Source: Clostridiales bacterium (GTDB lineage Bacteria; Bacillota; Clostridia; Christensenellales; Aristaeellaceae). From it: a DNA stretch of 64,000 nucleotides. Below are positions 44,521-52,747 of this stretch, piece by piece. The stretch lies in assembly GCA_015056365.1 (NCBI GenBank), contig SVGM01000002.1:62001-126000 (forward strand), in the 5' to 3' direction. A program made the position numbers and the translations under genes. The notes below the pieces were generated by a model. It saw only the letters and a list, made by a program, of their open reading frames with translations. It made no database searches and was not told the origin of the DNA. Numbering within the stretch: the stretch's first letter is position 1; every line of letters starts with the position of its first letter.

Positions 44521-44596
44521 GCGAATTGTACCCATTCCATGGGTGCAAACAGGGCAGACATAAGAACCGTAACATTCCTTCAAAGGAGAGCATCCT

Positions 44597-45091
44597 ATGC
44601 GAATTCTTGGCATCGACCCCGGCCTGGCCACCCTGGGCTGGGGCGTGATCGAAGCGGAAGGCGGTCGACAGCGGCTGGTAAGCTACGGCTGTATCCTCAC
44701 CACTCCCCAGCAGCGGCTGCCGGATCGTCTCAAGCAGATCGGCGAGGATATGCGCGATCTGCTGGCATTGTATCAGCCGGACGAAATCGCCTTTGAAGAG
44801 CTGTTCTTCGCCAAAAACGTGACCACCGCCTTCACCGTAGGCGCGGCAAGGGGCGTAAGCATCGCCGCCTGCGCCACATACACTGACCGGCTGTTCGAAT
44901 ACACCCCCATGCAGGTGAAGCAGGCCATCGTAGGCTACGGCAAGGCAGAGAAGCAGCAGATCCAGCAGATGGTGAAGCTGTTGCTCAAGATGGATCACAT
45001 CGCCAAGCCGGACGACGCAGCCGACGCCATTGCCATCGCGCTGACCCACGCCGCCACAGGCCCTGCGCGCGAACAATTTTTGATGAAATGA
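44597..45091 (+). CDS. ruvC: Crossover junction endodeoxyribonuclease RuvC
   Basis: A 164-residue Holliday-junction resolvase with an RNase H fold. The acidic residues are in GIDPGLATLGWGVIE (Asp7), FEELFF (Glu near 68) and the C-terminal KPDDAADAIAIALTHA. AAAGGAGAG is upstream. It leads the ruvC-ruvA-ruvB order; ruvA starts 11 bp after its stop. Confidence 0.97.
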   Translation: MRILGIDPGLATLGWGVIEAEGGRQRLVSYGCILTTPQQRLPDRLKQIGEDMRDLLALYQPDEIAFEELFFAKNVTTAFTVGAARGVSIAACATYTDRLFEYTPMQVKQAIVGYGKAEKQQIQQMVKLLLKMDHIAKPDDAADAIAIALTHAATGPAREQFLMK

Positions 45092-45101
45092 GGCCCTTTA
45101 C

Positions 45102-45719
45102 ATGATCGCCATGATCGAAGGCACCGTGATTGAGAAAAACGAAAACGAGGTACTGCTGATGACCGCCGGCGGCGTAGGCTACCGGGTGATGTGCAGCGTG
45201 AATACCCTGTCCACCCTGCCTGCTGCCGGGCAGAACTGCCGCCTGTTCACCTACCTGAGCGTGCGGGAAGATGCAATGGAGCTGTACGGCTTTACCGGCA
45301 AGGACGAAAAGGACATGTTCAAACGGCTGATCTCCGTCAGCGGCATTGGCGCGAAAAGCGCGCTGGCGGTTTTGGGCAGCATGCCCCTTTCTGACCTGCG
45401 GCTGGCCATCCTCACCGGGGATGCCAATGCCCTCAGCCGCGCGCCAGGTATCGGCAAGAAAACTGCCCAACGTATTTCGCTGGAACTGAAGGACAAATTG
45501 ACGCAGGACGCGCTCTCCTTTGGCGGCGAGGCGGTAGACACCGTCATCCCTGCCGACCCGGCGGGTGCAGATCCGGTCAGCGAGGCTATTCTTGCGCTGC
45601 AGTCACTGGGGTATACGCCCCAAGAGGCTGCCAACGCCTTAAAGGGCGTAAAGGGACAGGCCGATACCGCCGACGGGCTCATCAAGCTGGCTCTGCGTCA
45701 CATGGCGCAAAACGGCTAA
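45102..45719 (+). CDS. ruvA: Holliday junction branch migration protein RuvA
   Basis: A 205-residue DNA-binding subunit. It opens MIAMIEGTVIEKNENEVLLM (OB fold). The two helix-hairpin-helix regions follow (FKRLISVSGIGAKSALAV and LSRAPGIGKKTAQRI), then a flexible linker and the C-terminal domain that docks RuvB (ALQSLGYTPQEAANAL). Confidence 0.97.
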   Translation: MIAMIEGTVIEKNENEVLLMTAGGVGYRVMCSVNTLSTLPAAGQNCRLFTYLSVREDAMELYGFTGKDEKDMFKRLISVSGIGAKSALAVLGSMPLSDLRLAILTGDANALSRAPGIGKKTAQRISLELKDKLTQDALSFGGEAVDTVIPADPAGADPVSEAILALQSLGYTPQEAANALKGVKGQADTADGLIKLALRHMAQNG

Positions 45720-45734
45720 CAGGAGGAACAACCT

Positions 45735-46763
45735 ATGCAAGACGAACGCTTCGTTTCCACCGGCTTTCGGGACGGCGACGAGGAAATCAGCCTTCGCCCC
45801 AAAAGCCTTAGGGAATATGTGGGTCAGGAGAGCGTAAAGGAAAACCTGAATATCTCCATCCGCGCTGCGCTGGAACGGCACGAGTCGCTGGATCATCTGC
45901 TGCTGTACGGCCCTCCCGGTCTGGGCAAAACCACGTTGGCAGGCATTATCGCCGCTGAGATGGGCCAAAACATCCGCATCACCAGCGGCCCCGCCATCGA
46001 ACGTCCCGGCGACCTGGCCAGCATCCTGACCAATCTGTCGGACGGCGACGTACTGTTCATCGACGAGATCCACCGGCTGAGCCGCTCCGTGGAGGAAGTA
46101 CTGTACCCCGCCATGGAAGACTATGCACTGGATATCATGATCGGTAAGGGCCCCACTGCCCGCTCCGTGCGCATCGACCTGCCGCATTTTACCCTTGTGG
46201 GTGCGACCACAAGGGCTGGTTTGCTGTCTGCGCCTCTTCGCGACCGCTTTGGCATCCTGTTCCGGCTGGAAATGTACAACCCCACCGAGCTGAGCGCCAT
46301 TGTGCGGCGGTCGGCAGGCATTCTGCGGGTGGAAGCTGAAGAGGATGGCATTCTGGAAATCGCCCGTCGCAGCCGTGGAACGCCCCGTATCGCTAACCGG
46401 ATGCTGCGCCGTGTGCGGGACTACGCACAGGTGCACGGTGGCGGCGTGATCACCAAGGAAATCGCCCAGCGCGCGCTGGACATGCAGGGCGTGGACGAGC
46501 TGGGACTGGACAAGCTGGACCGGCTGATGCTGACCGCCACCATGGACAAGTTTGCGGGTGGTCCGGTGGGGCTTGAGACCCTGGCTGCTATGACCGGCGA
46601 GGATGCCCGGACCATCGAGGATGTGTATGAGCCGTATTTGATGCAGCTGGGCTTTTTGATGAGAACGCCCCGTGGGCGTGTGGTCACCCCGGCTGCCTAT
46701 GAGCATATGGGCAGAAAACCTCAGCAGGGGGCTGGCGGGGAACAGGTGAAGATGGATTTGTAA
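45735..46763 (+). CDS. ruvB: Holliday junction branch migration helicase RuvB
   Basis: A 342-residue AAA+ motor. It has Walker [14 protein letters not shown], Walker [12 protein letters not shown], sensor 1 [11 protein letters not shown], and the C-terminal winged helix with [18 protein letters not shown] and RTPRGRV. AGGAGG is 8 bases before ATG. Translation follows ruvA after 15 bp. Confidence 0.97.
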   Translation: MQDERFVSTGFRDGDEEISLRPKSLREYVGQESVKENLNISIRAALERHESLDHLLLYGPPGLGKTTLAGIIAAEMGQNIRITSGPAIERPGDLASILTNLSDGDVLFIDEIHRLSRSVEEVLYPAMEDYALDIMIGKGPTARSVRIDLPHFTLVGATTRAGLLSAPLRDRFGILFRLEMYNPTELSAIVRRSAGILRVEAEEDGILEIARRSRGTPRIANRMLRRVRDYAQVHGGGVITKEIAQRALDMQGVDELGLDKLDRLMLTATMDKFAGGPVGLETLAAMTGEDARTIEDVYEPYLMQLGFLMRTPRGRVVTPAAYEHMGRKPQQGAGGEQVKMDL

Positions 46764-46825
46764 ATGAGCGAGGTGCAGGAAAATCCTGCCCACCCCCCTA
46801 CGACAGCATGGAGGGAAACAAAAAA

Positions 46826-47356
46826 ATGGTTTACTACAACGACAAAGAATTGGTCATCCGCAATATGGAAGAAGCGGATGCTCAGATCTTTTACGATGAA
46901 TATACTGCCCAAGGATGGCACCCGGATGTTGCTTATTATCTGATGCGAATGAAGGAGCAGGCTGAGGGGAAATGTGTTGCCCTGACTGCAGTATATCAGG
47001 GACATCCAGCCGGCACTGTGTATGTGTACCTGAACGCACAGGAGGGGCCGTTCAAGGGAAAAGGTTACCCGGAGATCGTTGATTTCAGCGTGCTGGAGAA
47101 ATACCAAAGAAACGGGATCGGCAACCGGCTGATGGATGTAGCCGAGCAGATCGCAGGTCAGTACGCAGATACCGTCTGCCTGGGCGTAGGCCTGTGTCGC
47201 GAATATGGCAGCGCCCAGCGGATGTATGTAAAGCGCGGGTATCTTCCGGACGGCTCAGGCGTATGGTATCAGAACAAGCAGTGTATCCAATACGAAACGG
47301 TTTGCACCATTGATGACGATCTGATTCTGTTCCTTTCCAAGAAGCTGAGGGATTGA
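46826..47356 (+). CDS. GNAT-family N-acetyltransferase
   Basis: A 176-residue GNAT. The acetyl-CoA pyrophosphate-binding loop is YQRNGIGNRLMD, and the fold includes AGTVYVYLN and DFSVLEKY strands. The substrate is unknown. ATG 46826 follows GGAGGG by 11 bases; an earlier ATG at 46808 overlaps that site and is less likely. It is the first of four genes inserted between ruvB and queA. Confidence 0.88.
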   Translation: MVYYNDKELVIRNMEEADAQIFYDEYTAQGWHPDVAYYLMRMKEQAEGKCVALTAVYQGHPAGTVYVYLNAQEGPFKGKGYPEIVDFSVLEKYQRNGIGNRLMDVAEQIAGQYADTVCLGVGLCREYGSAQRMYVKRGYLPDGSGVWYQNKQCIQYETVCTIDDDLILFLSKKLRD

Positions 47357-47427
47357 CAGATCTCAGTCCATCCTTTTGGAAGGAAGAAAAAACAGCGCAC
47401 GCACTCACCCCCTGAAAGGAGTTCCCC

Positions 47428-48225
47428 ATGCCCGTCATTCAAGGCCTTGGATGGACATTCGATACCGTGGCTTCCACCTACGAAAAGCTGCGTCCCGACT
47501 ATGTGGGCGAGCTGTATGACACCCTTTTCGCCTACCAGCCGCTGGATGCAGACAGCTATGCCATCGAAGTTGGCATCGGCGGCGGTCAGGCCACAGGGCC
47601 TGTGCTGGATACCGGCTGCCGGGTAACGGCGGTGGAGCCAGGCGAAAACTTCTGCACACTCTGTCGGGAAAAATTCGCAGCCTACCCCGCCTTTTCTGCC
47701 ATCAACGGCAAGTTTGAGGAAACCATCCTGCCGGCGGATACTTTCGATCTGGTGTATTCAGCTTCCGCCTTCCACTGGGTGCCGGAGGATGTCGGTTATC
47801 GGAAGGTATTCGATATTCTGAAAAGCGGCGGTGCCTTCGCCCGCTTTTCCAACCATCCCTATCCGGACAAGGGCAGAGCTGCGCTGGCCGAAGAGATCGA
47901 CACCCTGTACGAACAGTACTATAATCCTTTTCACCACCGCAGCATCAACAAACCCGCAGAATACAGCGAAGAAGCCGCCCTCAGCCGTGCGGAGATCGCT
48001 GCAAACTACGGCTTTGCGGACATCCGCTGGGCCCTGTTCCACCGTACCCGTACCTTTACCGCCGCCGAGTACATCCAGCTGCTGGGCACCTATTCCGACC
48101 ACATCGCCATCGACGAACCCATCCGCAAACGGTTCTTTACCGCTATTGAGGAAGCCATCAACCGTCATGGCGGCCTGTTCACCATCTACGATACCATCGA
48201 CCTGCAGCTGGCGCGCAAACCGTGA
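47428..48225 (+). CDS. Class I SAM-dependent methyltransferase
   Basis: A 265-residue Rossmann-fold methyltransferase. SAM motif I is AIEVGIGGGQATGPV, the acidic loop is VTAVEPGENF, and motif VI-like segments are DLVYSASAFHWV and LKSGGAFARF. It most resembles the Methyltransf_11 group of small-molecule enzymes; substrate unknown. AAAGGAG precedes ATG 47428. Confidence 0.9.
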   Translation: MPVIQGLGWTFDTVASTYEKLRPDYVGELYDTLFAYQPLDADSYAIEVGIGGGQATGPVLDTGCRVTAVEPGENFCTLCREKFAAYPAFSAINGKFEETILPADTFDLVYSASAFHWVPEDVGYRKVFDILKSGGAFARFSNHPYPDKGRAALAEEIDTLYEQYYNPFHHRSINKPAEYSEEAALSRAEIAANYGFADIRWALFHRTRTFTAAEYIQLLGTYSDHIAIDEPIRKRFFTAIEEAINRHGGLFTIYDTIDLQLARKP

Positions 48226-48264
48226 CCAGCTACACATATACTTTACAGTGAAGGAGCGGTACAC

Positions 48265-48813
48265 ATGATCTTTGAGACCAAAACCATCACCCTGAAGGAC
48301 GGCCGCACCGCCATTCTGCGCCCCGCCACCGCAGCCGATGCCGCCCCCGCAGTGGAGTGGCTCAGGCAAACCGCCGGAGAGACCGACTTCATCCTCCGTG
48401 TACCGGAAGAAGTGACCATGACCCCCGAACAGGAAGCGGGTTTCTTCAACCGCGTTGCTGAATCCCCCTGGGATATGATGATCTGGTGCGAGGTGGACGG
48501 TGAACTGGCTGGCAACTGCCACCTGTCTTTCCACAACAAGGTGAAGACCCGTCACCGCTGCAGCGTTGCCATCGGCCTGACCAAAAAGTTCTGGAATCTG
48601 GGCATCGGCTCGGCCATGTTCCGGGAGATGATCGCCGTGGCTGAAAAGCAGGAGGGCGTCACCCAGATGGAGCTGGAGTTCATCGAGGGCAACAGCCGCG
48701 CCCGTGCGTTGTATGAGAAGATGGGCTTCCGCATCGTGGGCTACCGTCCCAACGGCATCCGCCTCAAGGATGGCACGCTGCTCAATGAGTACCTGATGGT
48801 TCGCCCCCTGTAA
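48265..48813 (+). CDS. GNAT-family N-acetyltransferase
   Basis: A 182-residue GNAT. The CoA loop is [16 protein letters not shown]. Typical later elements are [19 protein letters not shown] and [15 protein letters not shown], the arrangement of RimI/RimJ-like or antibiotic/toxin-type GNATs. Its stop is 5 bases before the TfoX gene, giving close coupling. The acceptor is unknown. Confidence 0.9.
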   Translation: MIFETKTITLKDGRTAILRPATAADAAPAVEWLRQTAGETDFILRVPEEVTMTPEQEAGFFNRVAESPWDMMIWCEVDGELAGNCHLSFHNKVKTRHRCSVAIGLTKKFWNLGIGSAMFREMIAVAEKQEGVTQMELEFIEGNSRARALYEKMGFRIVGYRPNGIRLKDGTLLNEYLMVRPL

Positions 48814-48818
48814 CCATC

Positions 48819-49148
48819 ATGTCTGCCAGAGACCTTGCCGCTTACGTGTACGACCAGCTCGGCGGCATTCCCGGTGTGCGCAGCCGCCCCATGATGGGCG
48901 GGTATGTGTTTTACTGTCAGGAGCGCATTTTCGGCGGCATCTACGAAGCGGGGATGCTCATCAAGAACGTGCCTGCCGCCCGCGCTGCCATGCCGGATGC
49001 GGAGGAACTGCCACCTTACCCGGGCGGGAAGCCCATGCTGGAATGCACCCTGCTGGACGACCGGGAAGCCTTCTGCCTGATGGTAGAAGCCATGCTGCCC
49101 CAGCTTCCCCCGCCCAAACCCAAAAAGCCAAAGGAGAAACGCACTTGA
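48819..49148 (+). CDS. TfoX N-terminal domain protein
   Basis: A 109-residue protein matching the TfoX/Sxy N-terminal domain only. It shows [22 protein letters not shown] and [18 protein letters not shown], followed by the [11 protein letters not shown] strand, and ends in a Lys/Pro-rich tail. Stand-alone TfoX-N proteins are of uncertain role; TfoX regulates competence in proteobacteria. It overlaps queA (TTGA). Confidence 0.85.
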   Translation: MSARDLAAYVYDQLGGIPGVRSRPMMGGYVFYCQERIFGGIYEAGMLIKNVPAARAAMPDAEELPPYPGGKPMLECTLLDDREAFCLMVEAMLPQLPPPKPKKPKEKRT

Positions 49149-50179
49149 ACACCCTCAAAACCTCTGATTTTGATTACAATCTGCCCGAGGAGCGCATCGC
49201 CCAGACCCCCGTAGAGCCCCGGGATCACAGCCGCCTGCTGGTATACGACCGCAAGGACAGGAGCATTCAGCACCTACATTTCTACGATCTGCCCCAGTTC
49301 CTGACCCCCAAAGATATTCTGGTGGTGAACGAGACCAAGGTGATCCCTGCCCGGCTGCTGGGTGAGAAGGAAGGCACCGGCGTGCCGGTGGAGCTGCTGC
49401 TGCTCAAGCGGCTGGAGAAGGACGTGTGGGAGACCCTCGTACGCCCGGGGCGCAGGCTCAAACCCGGCGCCACCTGCTCCTTTGGAGACGGGCTGCTCCG
49501 TGCCGAGATCATCGACTCCACCGATGACGGCGGTCGCCGGGTACGCTTCCATTATCAGGGCGTTTTCGAGGATCTTCTCGATCAGCTGGGACAGATGCCC
49601 CTGCCCCCCTACATCCACGAAAAGCTGGAAAACAAGGGACGCTATCAGACCGTCTATGCCAAGCAGGAGGGCAGCGCAGCCGCCCCCACCGCCGGTCTCC
49701 ACTTCACCCCGGAGCTGATGCAGAAAATCACCGACATGGGCGTGCCCATTCAGCCGGTGCTGCTCCATGTGGGCCTTGGCACCTTCCGCCCCGTGAAGGA
49801 GGAAGACCTCAGCAACCACCACATGCACGTGGAGCATTTCGAAGTGACCCCCGAGGCTGCCGACCGCATCAACGCCGTCCGAGCTGCTGGCGGCCGCTGC
49901 ATCTGCGTAGGCACCACCAGCGTGCGCACGCTGGAGAGTGCATCCACCGAGGACAATCTGGTGAAAGCCCAAAGCGGCGATACCGGCATCTTCATCACCC
50001 CCGGCTACCGCTTCAAGGCCACCGACGCCCTCATCACCAACTTCCACCTGCCCCAGAGCACTTTGCTGATGCTGATTTCCGCCCTCATGGGTCGGGAGGA
50101 AGCTCTCCGGGTGTACAACATCGCCGTGGAGGAAAAGTACCGGTTCTTCTCCTTCGGCGATGCGATGCTGATTCTGTAA
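49145..50179 (+). CDS. queA: tRNA preQ1(34) S-adenosylmethionine ribosyltransferase-isomerase
   Basis: A 344-residue QueA, which adds the epoxycyclopentane part of queuosine to tRNA by transferring the ribose of SAM. It begins (L)[19 protein letters not shown]. It then has [48 protein letters not shown] and [17 protein letters not shown]. The TTG 49145 start overlaps the TfoX stop, with AAAGGAG 8 bases upstream. The ruvAB-queA linkage is a known conserved order. preQ1 must come from elsewhere, as no queC-F is in this window. Confidence 0.96.
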   Translation: MNTLKTSDFDYNLPEERIAQTPVEPRDHSRLLVYDRKDRSIQHLHFYDLPQFLTPKDILVVNETKVIPARLLGEKEGTGVPVELLLLKRLEKDVWETLVRPGRRLKPGATCSFGDGLLRAEIIDSTDDGGRRVRFHYQGVFEDLLDQLGQMPLPPYIHEKLENKGRYQTVYAKQEGSAAAPTAGLHFTPELMQKITDMGVPIQPVLLHVGLGTFRPVKEEDLSNHHMHVEHFEVTPEAADRINAVRAAGGRCICVGTTSVRTLESASTEDNLVKAQSGDTGIFITPGYRFKATDALITNFHLPQSTLLMLISALMGREEALRVYNIAVEEKYRFFSFGDAMLIL

Positions 50180-50205
50180 GGGACGGAGGCAGGGAGACGC
50201 TATCC

Positions 50206-50245
50206 CCCTGCACCCCCTGCCAAAGGGATGAAATCCCTTTGGCAT
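50206..50245 (+). terminator. Terminator of queA, dispersed repeat copy C
   Basis: CCCTGCACCCCCTG followed by a perfect 10-bp hairpin (CCAAAGGGAT with ATCCCTTTGG). It is the same layout as the ends of the repeats at 44 and 61.7 kb. It lies 27 bp after queA. Confidence 0.7.
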
Positions 50246-50247
50246 TC

Positions 50248-50281
50248 CACTTTTTGCGCCATTAGATGTCGCAAAAGGTGA
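50248..50281. other. Second hairpin after queA
   Basis: An 11-bp inverted repeat (CACTTTTTGCG with CGCAAAAGGTG, one T-G pair) directly after the queA terminator. It may be a back-up terminator or part of the repeat element. Confidence 0.45.
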
Positions 50282-50321
50282 CGGTAACAGAGGACAGTAA
50301 CCCGAATTCAGTTGAATAACA

Positions 50322-50356
50322 ACAAACAGCCAAGACGATTTTCTCGTCCTGGCCGT
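50322..50356 (-). terminator. Terminator of the zinc-ribbon-like gene
   Basis: On the minus strand CGGCCAGGACGA and TCGTCTTGGCTG form a 12-bp stem followed by TTTGTTGTT, 22 bp after the stop. Confidence 0.85.
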
Positions 50357-50377
50357 TGTATTTAATACGATTGCGAT

Positions 50378-50605
50378 TTATCGGCTTACATCCGTTTCGA
50401 TGACCATCTTTTTGCAATGGCTGCAAAAGTGGGCGGGAGTGCCCTGATAGAACCAGTTGTACCGGGCCGCCGTCACCAGGCCGGTTCCGGCCAGCAGCTC
50501 GCCAAAGCTGTACTTGACGCCCTCCGGCTGAAAACGCACCTTGCTGCGGCTGTCGCCTGTAATGGTACCCAGCTGCATCTCTCTTTCGCACCACGGACAA
50601 TTCAT
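50378..50605 (-). CDS. Small zinc-ribbon-like protein (DUF6487-like)
   Basis: A 75-residue cytoplasmic protein with two cysteine pairs, CPWC at residues 3-6 and CSHC near 61-64, spaced as in a zinc ribbon. An inner aromatic/basic stretch KVRFQPEGVKYSFGELL lies between them. The pattern matches the small DUF6487 group found in Firmicutes; function unknown. AGGAGGG is 6 bases before ATG. It is monocistronic with its own promoter. Confidence 0.82.
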   Translation of the reverse strand: MNCPWCEREMQLGTITGDSRSKVRFQPEGVKYSFGELLAGTGLVTAARYNWFYQGTPAHFCSHCKKMVIETDVSR

Positions 50606-50656
50606 GGCTTTCCCTCCTATGGAAGACGGACTTGCCGTCCCAGTTGTTCTAAATAC

Positions 50657-50685
50657 ACTATACAGGGAGACAAATCACGGAGCAA
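50657..50685 (-). promoter_or_regulatory. Promoter of the zinc-ribbon-like gene
   Basis: On the minus strand TTGCTC (50680-50685) and TATAGT (50657-50662) with a 17-bp spacer, about 50 bp before the start. Confidence 0.7.
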
Positions 50686-50818
50686 GAGATTCAGGCTGAA
50701 TACCGCGCCGGGATGTATCAAATGTCATTCAATCCCGGACCGATACGCCCGGTTAGCATAGGAAAAACGCCGCTGCCACGCCATAGAGCGGTAAAAACAA
50801 AGGATCAGGAGGAAACCG

Positions 50819-51421
50819 ATGCTCTTACACCATCGGGGCACGCTGCCCCTTGAAACGAAACGGCTCATTCTGCGTAGGTTTCAGCCAGGCGATGCTCCTG
50901 CTGTCTTTGCCAACTGGACCTCTGACCCCATGGTAAGCCGCTTCTGGAGCTGGCAACCCCACCAGTCGCTTTCCGATACCCAGACTGTACTGACACAATG
51001 GATTCTGGCCTACCAGCAGCCTGATTACTATCACTGGGTTTTGGTTCATCAAGAAAGCGGCCAACCCATCGGAGCCATCTACCTGGCCGATATCGACCCA
51101 GATGACCAAAGCGCCTCCGTGCATTATCTGCTGGGCAAAGCATACTGGAATCAAGGGCTGACGACCGAGGCCTGCAGGCGTGTCCTTTCCTTTGCCTTTG
51201 ACGATGTTGGCTTCCAAACAATCCGTTCCCATCATCATCGGGACAATCCTGCCAGCGGTCGGGTACTACAAAAATGCAGGATGGCATTTGTACAATCCGC
51301 TTACCTCGAAACGAGCACGGAACGTTTGAACGGCGAATATCTATTTTATCAACTCCGGAACAACGCATACCAACCGTTCCTTAAAGCGGATCGCCAGACA
51401 CAAAAAACGGACTCCCCATAA
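50819..51421 (+). CDS. GNAT-family N-acetyltransferase, RimJ-like
   Basis: A 200-residue GNAT of the RimJ/RimL type. It opens with LETKRLILRRFQPGDAPAVF. The CoA loop is YWNQGLTTEACRRVL, followed by FQTIRSHHHRDNPASGRVL. CAGGAGG is 7 bases before ATG 50819. Substrate unknown: ribosomal protein or drug. The last codons overlap its terminator. Confidence 0.9.
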   Translation: MLLHHRGTLPLETKRLILRRFQPGDAPAVFANWTSDPMVSRFWSWQPHQSLSDTQTVLTQWILAYQQPDYYHWVLVHQESGQPIGAIYLADIDPDDQSASVHYLLGKAYWNQGLTTEACRRVLSFAFDDVGFQTIRSHHHRDNPASGRVLQKCRMAFVQSAYLETSTERLNGEYLFYQLRNNAYQPFLKADRQTQKTDSP

Positions 51422-51437
51422 TGGGTGAGTCCGTTTT
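51402..51437. terminator. Bidirectional terminator
   Basis: A 15-bp stem (AAAACGGACTCCCCA with TGGGTGAGTCCGTTTT) between convergent GNAT and oxidoreductase genes. It overlaps the GNAT stop codon. Confidence 0.88.
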
Positions 51438-51458
51438 GATTTTGATGAAGTTTTTGCC

Positions 51459-51995
51459 TTAGGCGTTCAGCGCCTGGCCGCGCTCAATGGCCTGCCAGTT
51501 GATGTCCAGCATGGAGGCGCGCTTTTCGCCCAGCCACTCGCGGAGGGTCTCCTTGAGGGAATCAGGAGCGACAAACTCCGTTGCGCCCAGCACAGCACCC
51601 AGCATGACCATGTTGGCGGTGCGCTGGTTGCCCAGTTCTTCGGCAATCTGGTTACAGGGCACAGGGATGACCTTTACGTCGTCACGAAGCTCCACGTCCT
51701 CGATGAGGGAGGCGTTATAGAGCAGGACGCCGCCGGGGGCCATCTTGGGCATAAACTTGACAAGGCTGGGCTTGTTCATGGCCACCAGCACCGGAGGCTC
51801 GGTCACCAGCGGACTGCCAATCTCTTCGTCGCTGACCACCACAGCGCAGTTGGCTTCACCACCGCGCATTTCGGGGCCGTAGCTGGGCATCCAGCTGACT
51901 TCGTATTCTTCACGCATGGCGGCCTTGGCGATCAGCTGACCGATGAGCAGAACGCCCTGTCCGCCGAAACCGGCGATCAAGAATTGCTTTTCCAT
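51459..51995 (-). CDS. 2-oxoacid:ferredoxin oxidoreductase gamma subunit
   Basis: A 178-residue gamma subunit. The opening FLIAGFGGQGVLLIGQLIAKAA is the CoA-binding/domain III signature, followed by VSWMPSYGPEMRGGEANCAVVVS. It completes the enzyme encoded by the three genes upstream; its start overlaps the beta subunit stop by one base. The substrate may be 2-oxoglutarate or a branched-chain 2-oxoacid. Confidence 0.94.
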   Translation of the reverse strand: MEKQFLIAGFGGQGVLLIGQLIAKAAMREEYEVSWMPSYGPEMRGGEANCAVVVSDEEIGSPLVTEPPVLVAMNKPSLVKFMPKMAPGGVLLYNASLIEDVELRDDVKVIPVPCNQIAEELGNQRTANMVMLGAVLGATEFVAPDSLKETLREWLGEKRASMLDINWQAIERGQALNA

Positions 51996-52747
51996 TATTC
52001 GTCGCCTCCTGCCGTGATGTCCTTATACACGCCCAGGGGATAGGCAGGGAGCATATCGCTCTTGACCCATTCCAGGGCTTCCTTGGGAGTCTTGCCCCAG
52101 TTGGTGGGGCAGGAGGAGATGACTTCCACCATAGTGAAGCCCTTGCCTTCCATCTGCAGGGTGAAGGCCTTCTTGATGGCAGCCTTGGCCTTGCGGATGT
52201 TGGGCACATCGTGGACGCTGACACGCTCAATGTAAGCGGGACCGTTCAAGGTGGAGAGCATTTCGCTGACCTTGACGGGGAAGCCGCAGTGGTTGGTATC
52301 GCGGCCGTAGGGGCTGGTGGTGGTCACCTGGCCAGGCAGGGTGGTGGGGGCCATCTGACCACCGGTCATGCCGTAGATGGCATTGTTGACGAAGATAACA
52401 GTAATCTTCTCACCGCGGGTTGCCGCGTGAACGATCTCCGCAGCGCCGATGCTGGCAAGGTCGCCGTCGCCCTGGTAGGTGAAGACAGCCTTGTCAGGAT
52501 GGACGCGCTTTGCGCCGGTGGCCACAGCGGGCGCGCGGCCGTGAGCGGCTTCCATCATATCGCAGTTGAAGTAATCGTAGGCAAATACAGCGCAGCCAAC
52601 GGGTGCAACGCCGATGGCGGTCTCGCCGATGCCCAGCTCTTCCAGCACCTCGGCCACCAGACGGTGGATGATGCCATGGGTGCAACCGGGGCAGTAATGG
52701 AAGGGCTTATCGGTGAGCATATTGGTCTTCTTGAACACAACAGCCAT
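51995..52747 (-). CDS. 2-oxoacid:ferredoxin oxidoreductase beta subunit (TPP-binding)
   Basis: A 250-residue beta subunit carrying thiamine diphosphate. It has FHYCPGCTHGIIHRLV and the TPP/Mg motif GDGDLASIGAAEIVHA...NNAIYGMTGGQ, and the partner-contacting AAHGRAPAVATGAKR. There is no own iron-sulfur cluster; electrons pass to the separate ferredoxin-like subunit. It starts on the base where the alpha gene ends. Confidence 0.94.
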   Translation of the reverse strand: MAVVFKKTNMLTDKPFHYCPGCTHGIIHRLVAEVLEELGIGETAIGVAPVGCAVFAYDYFNCDMMEAAHGRAPAVATGAKRVHPDKAVFTYQGDGDLASIGAAEIVHAATRGEKITVIFVNNAIYGMTGGQMAPTTLPGQVTTTSPYGRDTNHCGFPVKVSEMLSTLNGPAYIERVSVHDVPNIRKAKAAIKKAFTLQMEGKGFTMVEVISSCPTNWGKTPKEALEWVKSDMLPAYPLGVYKDITAGGDE

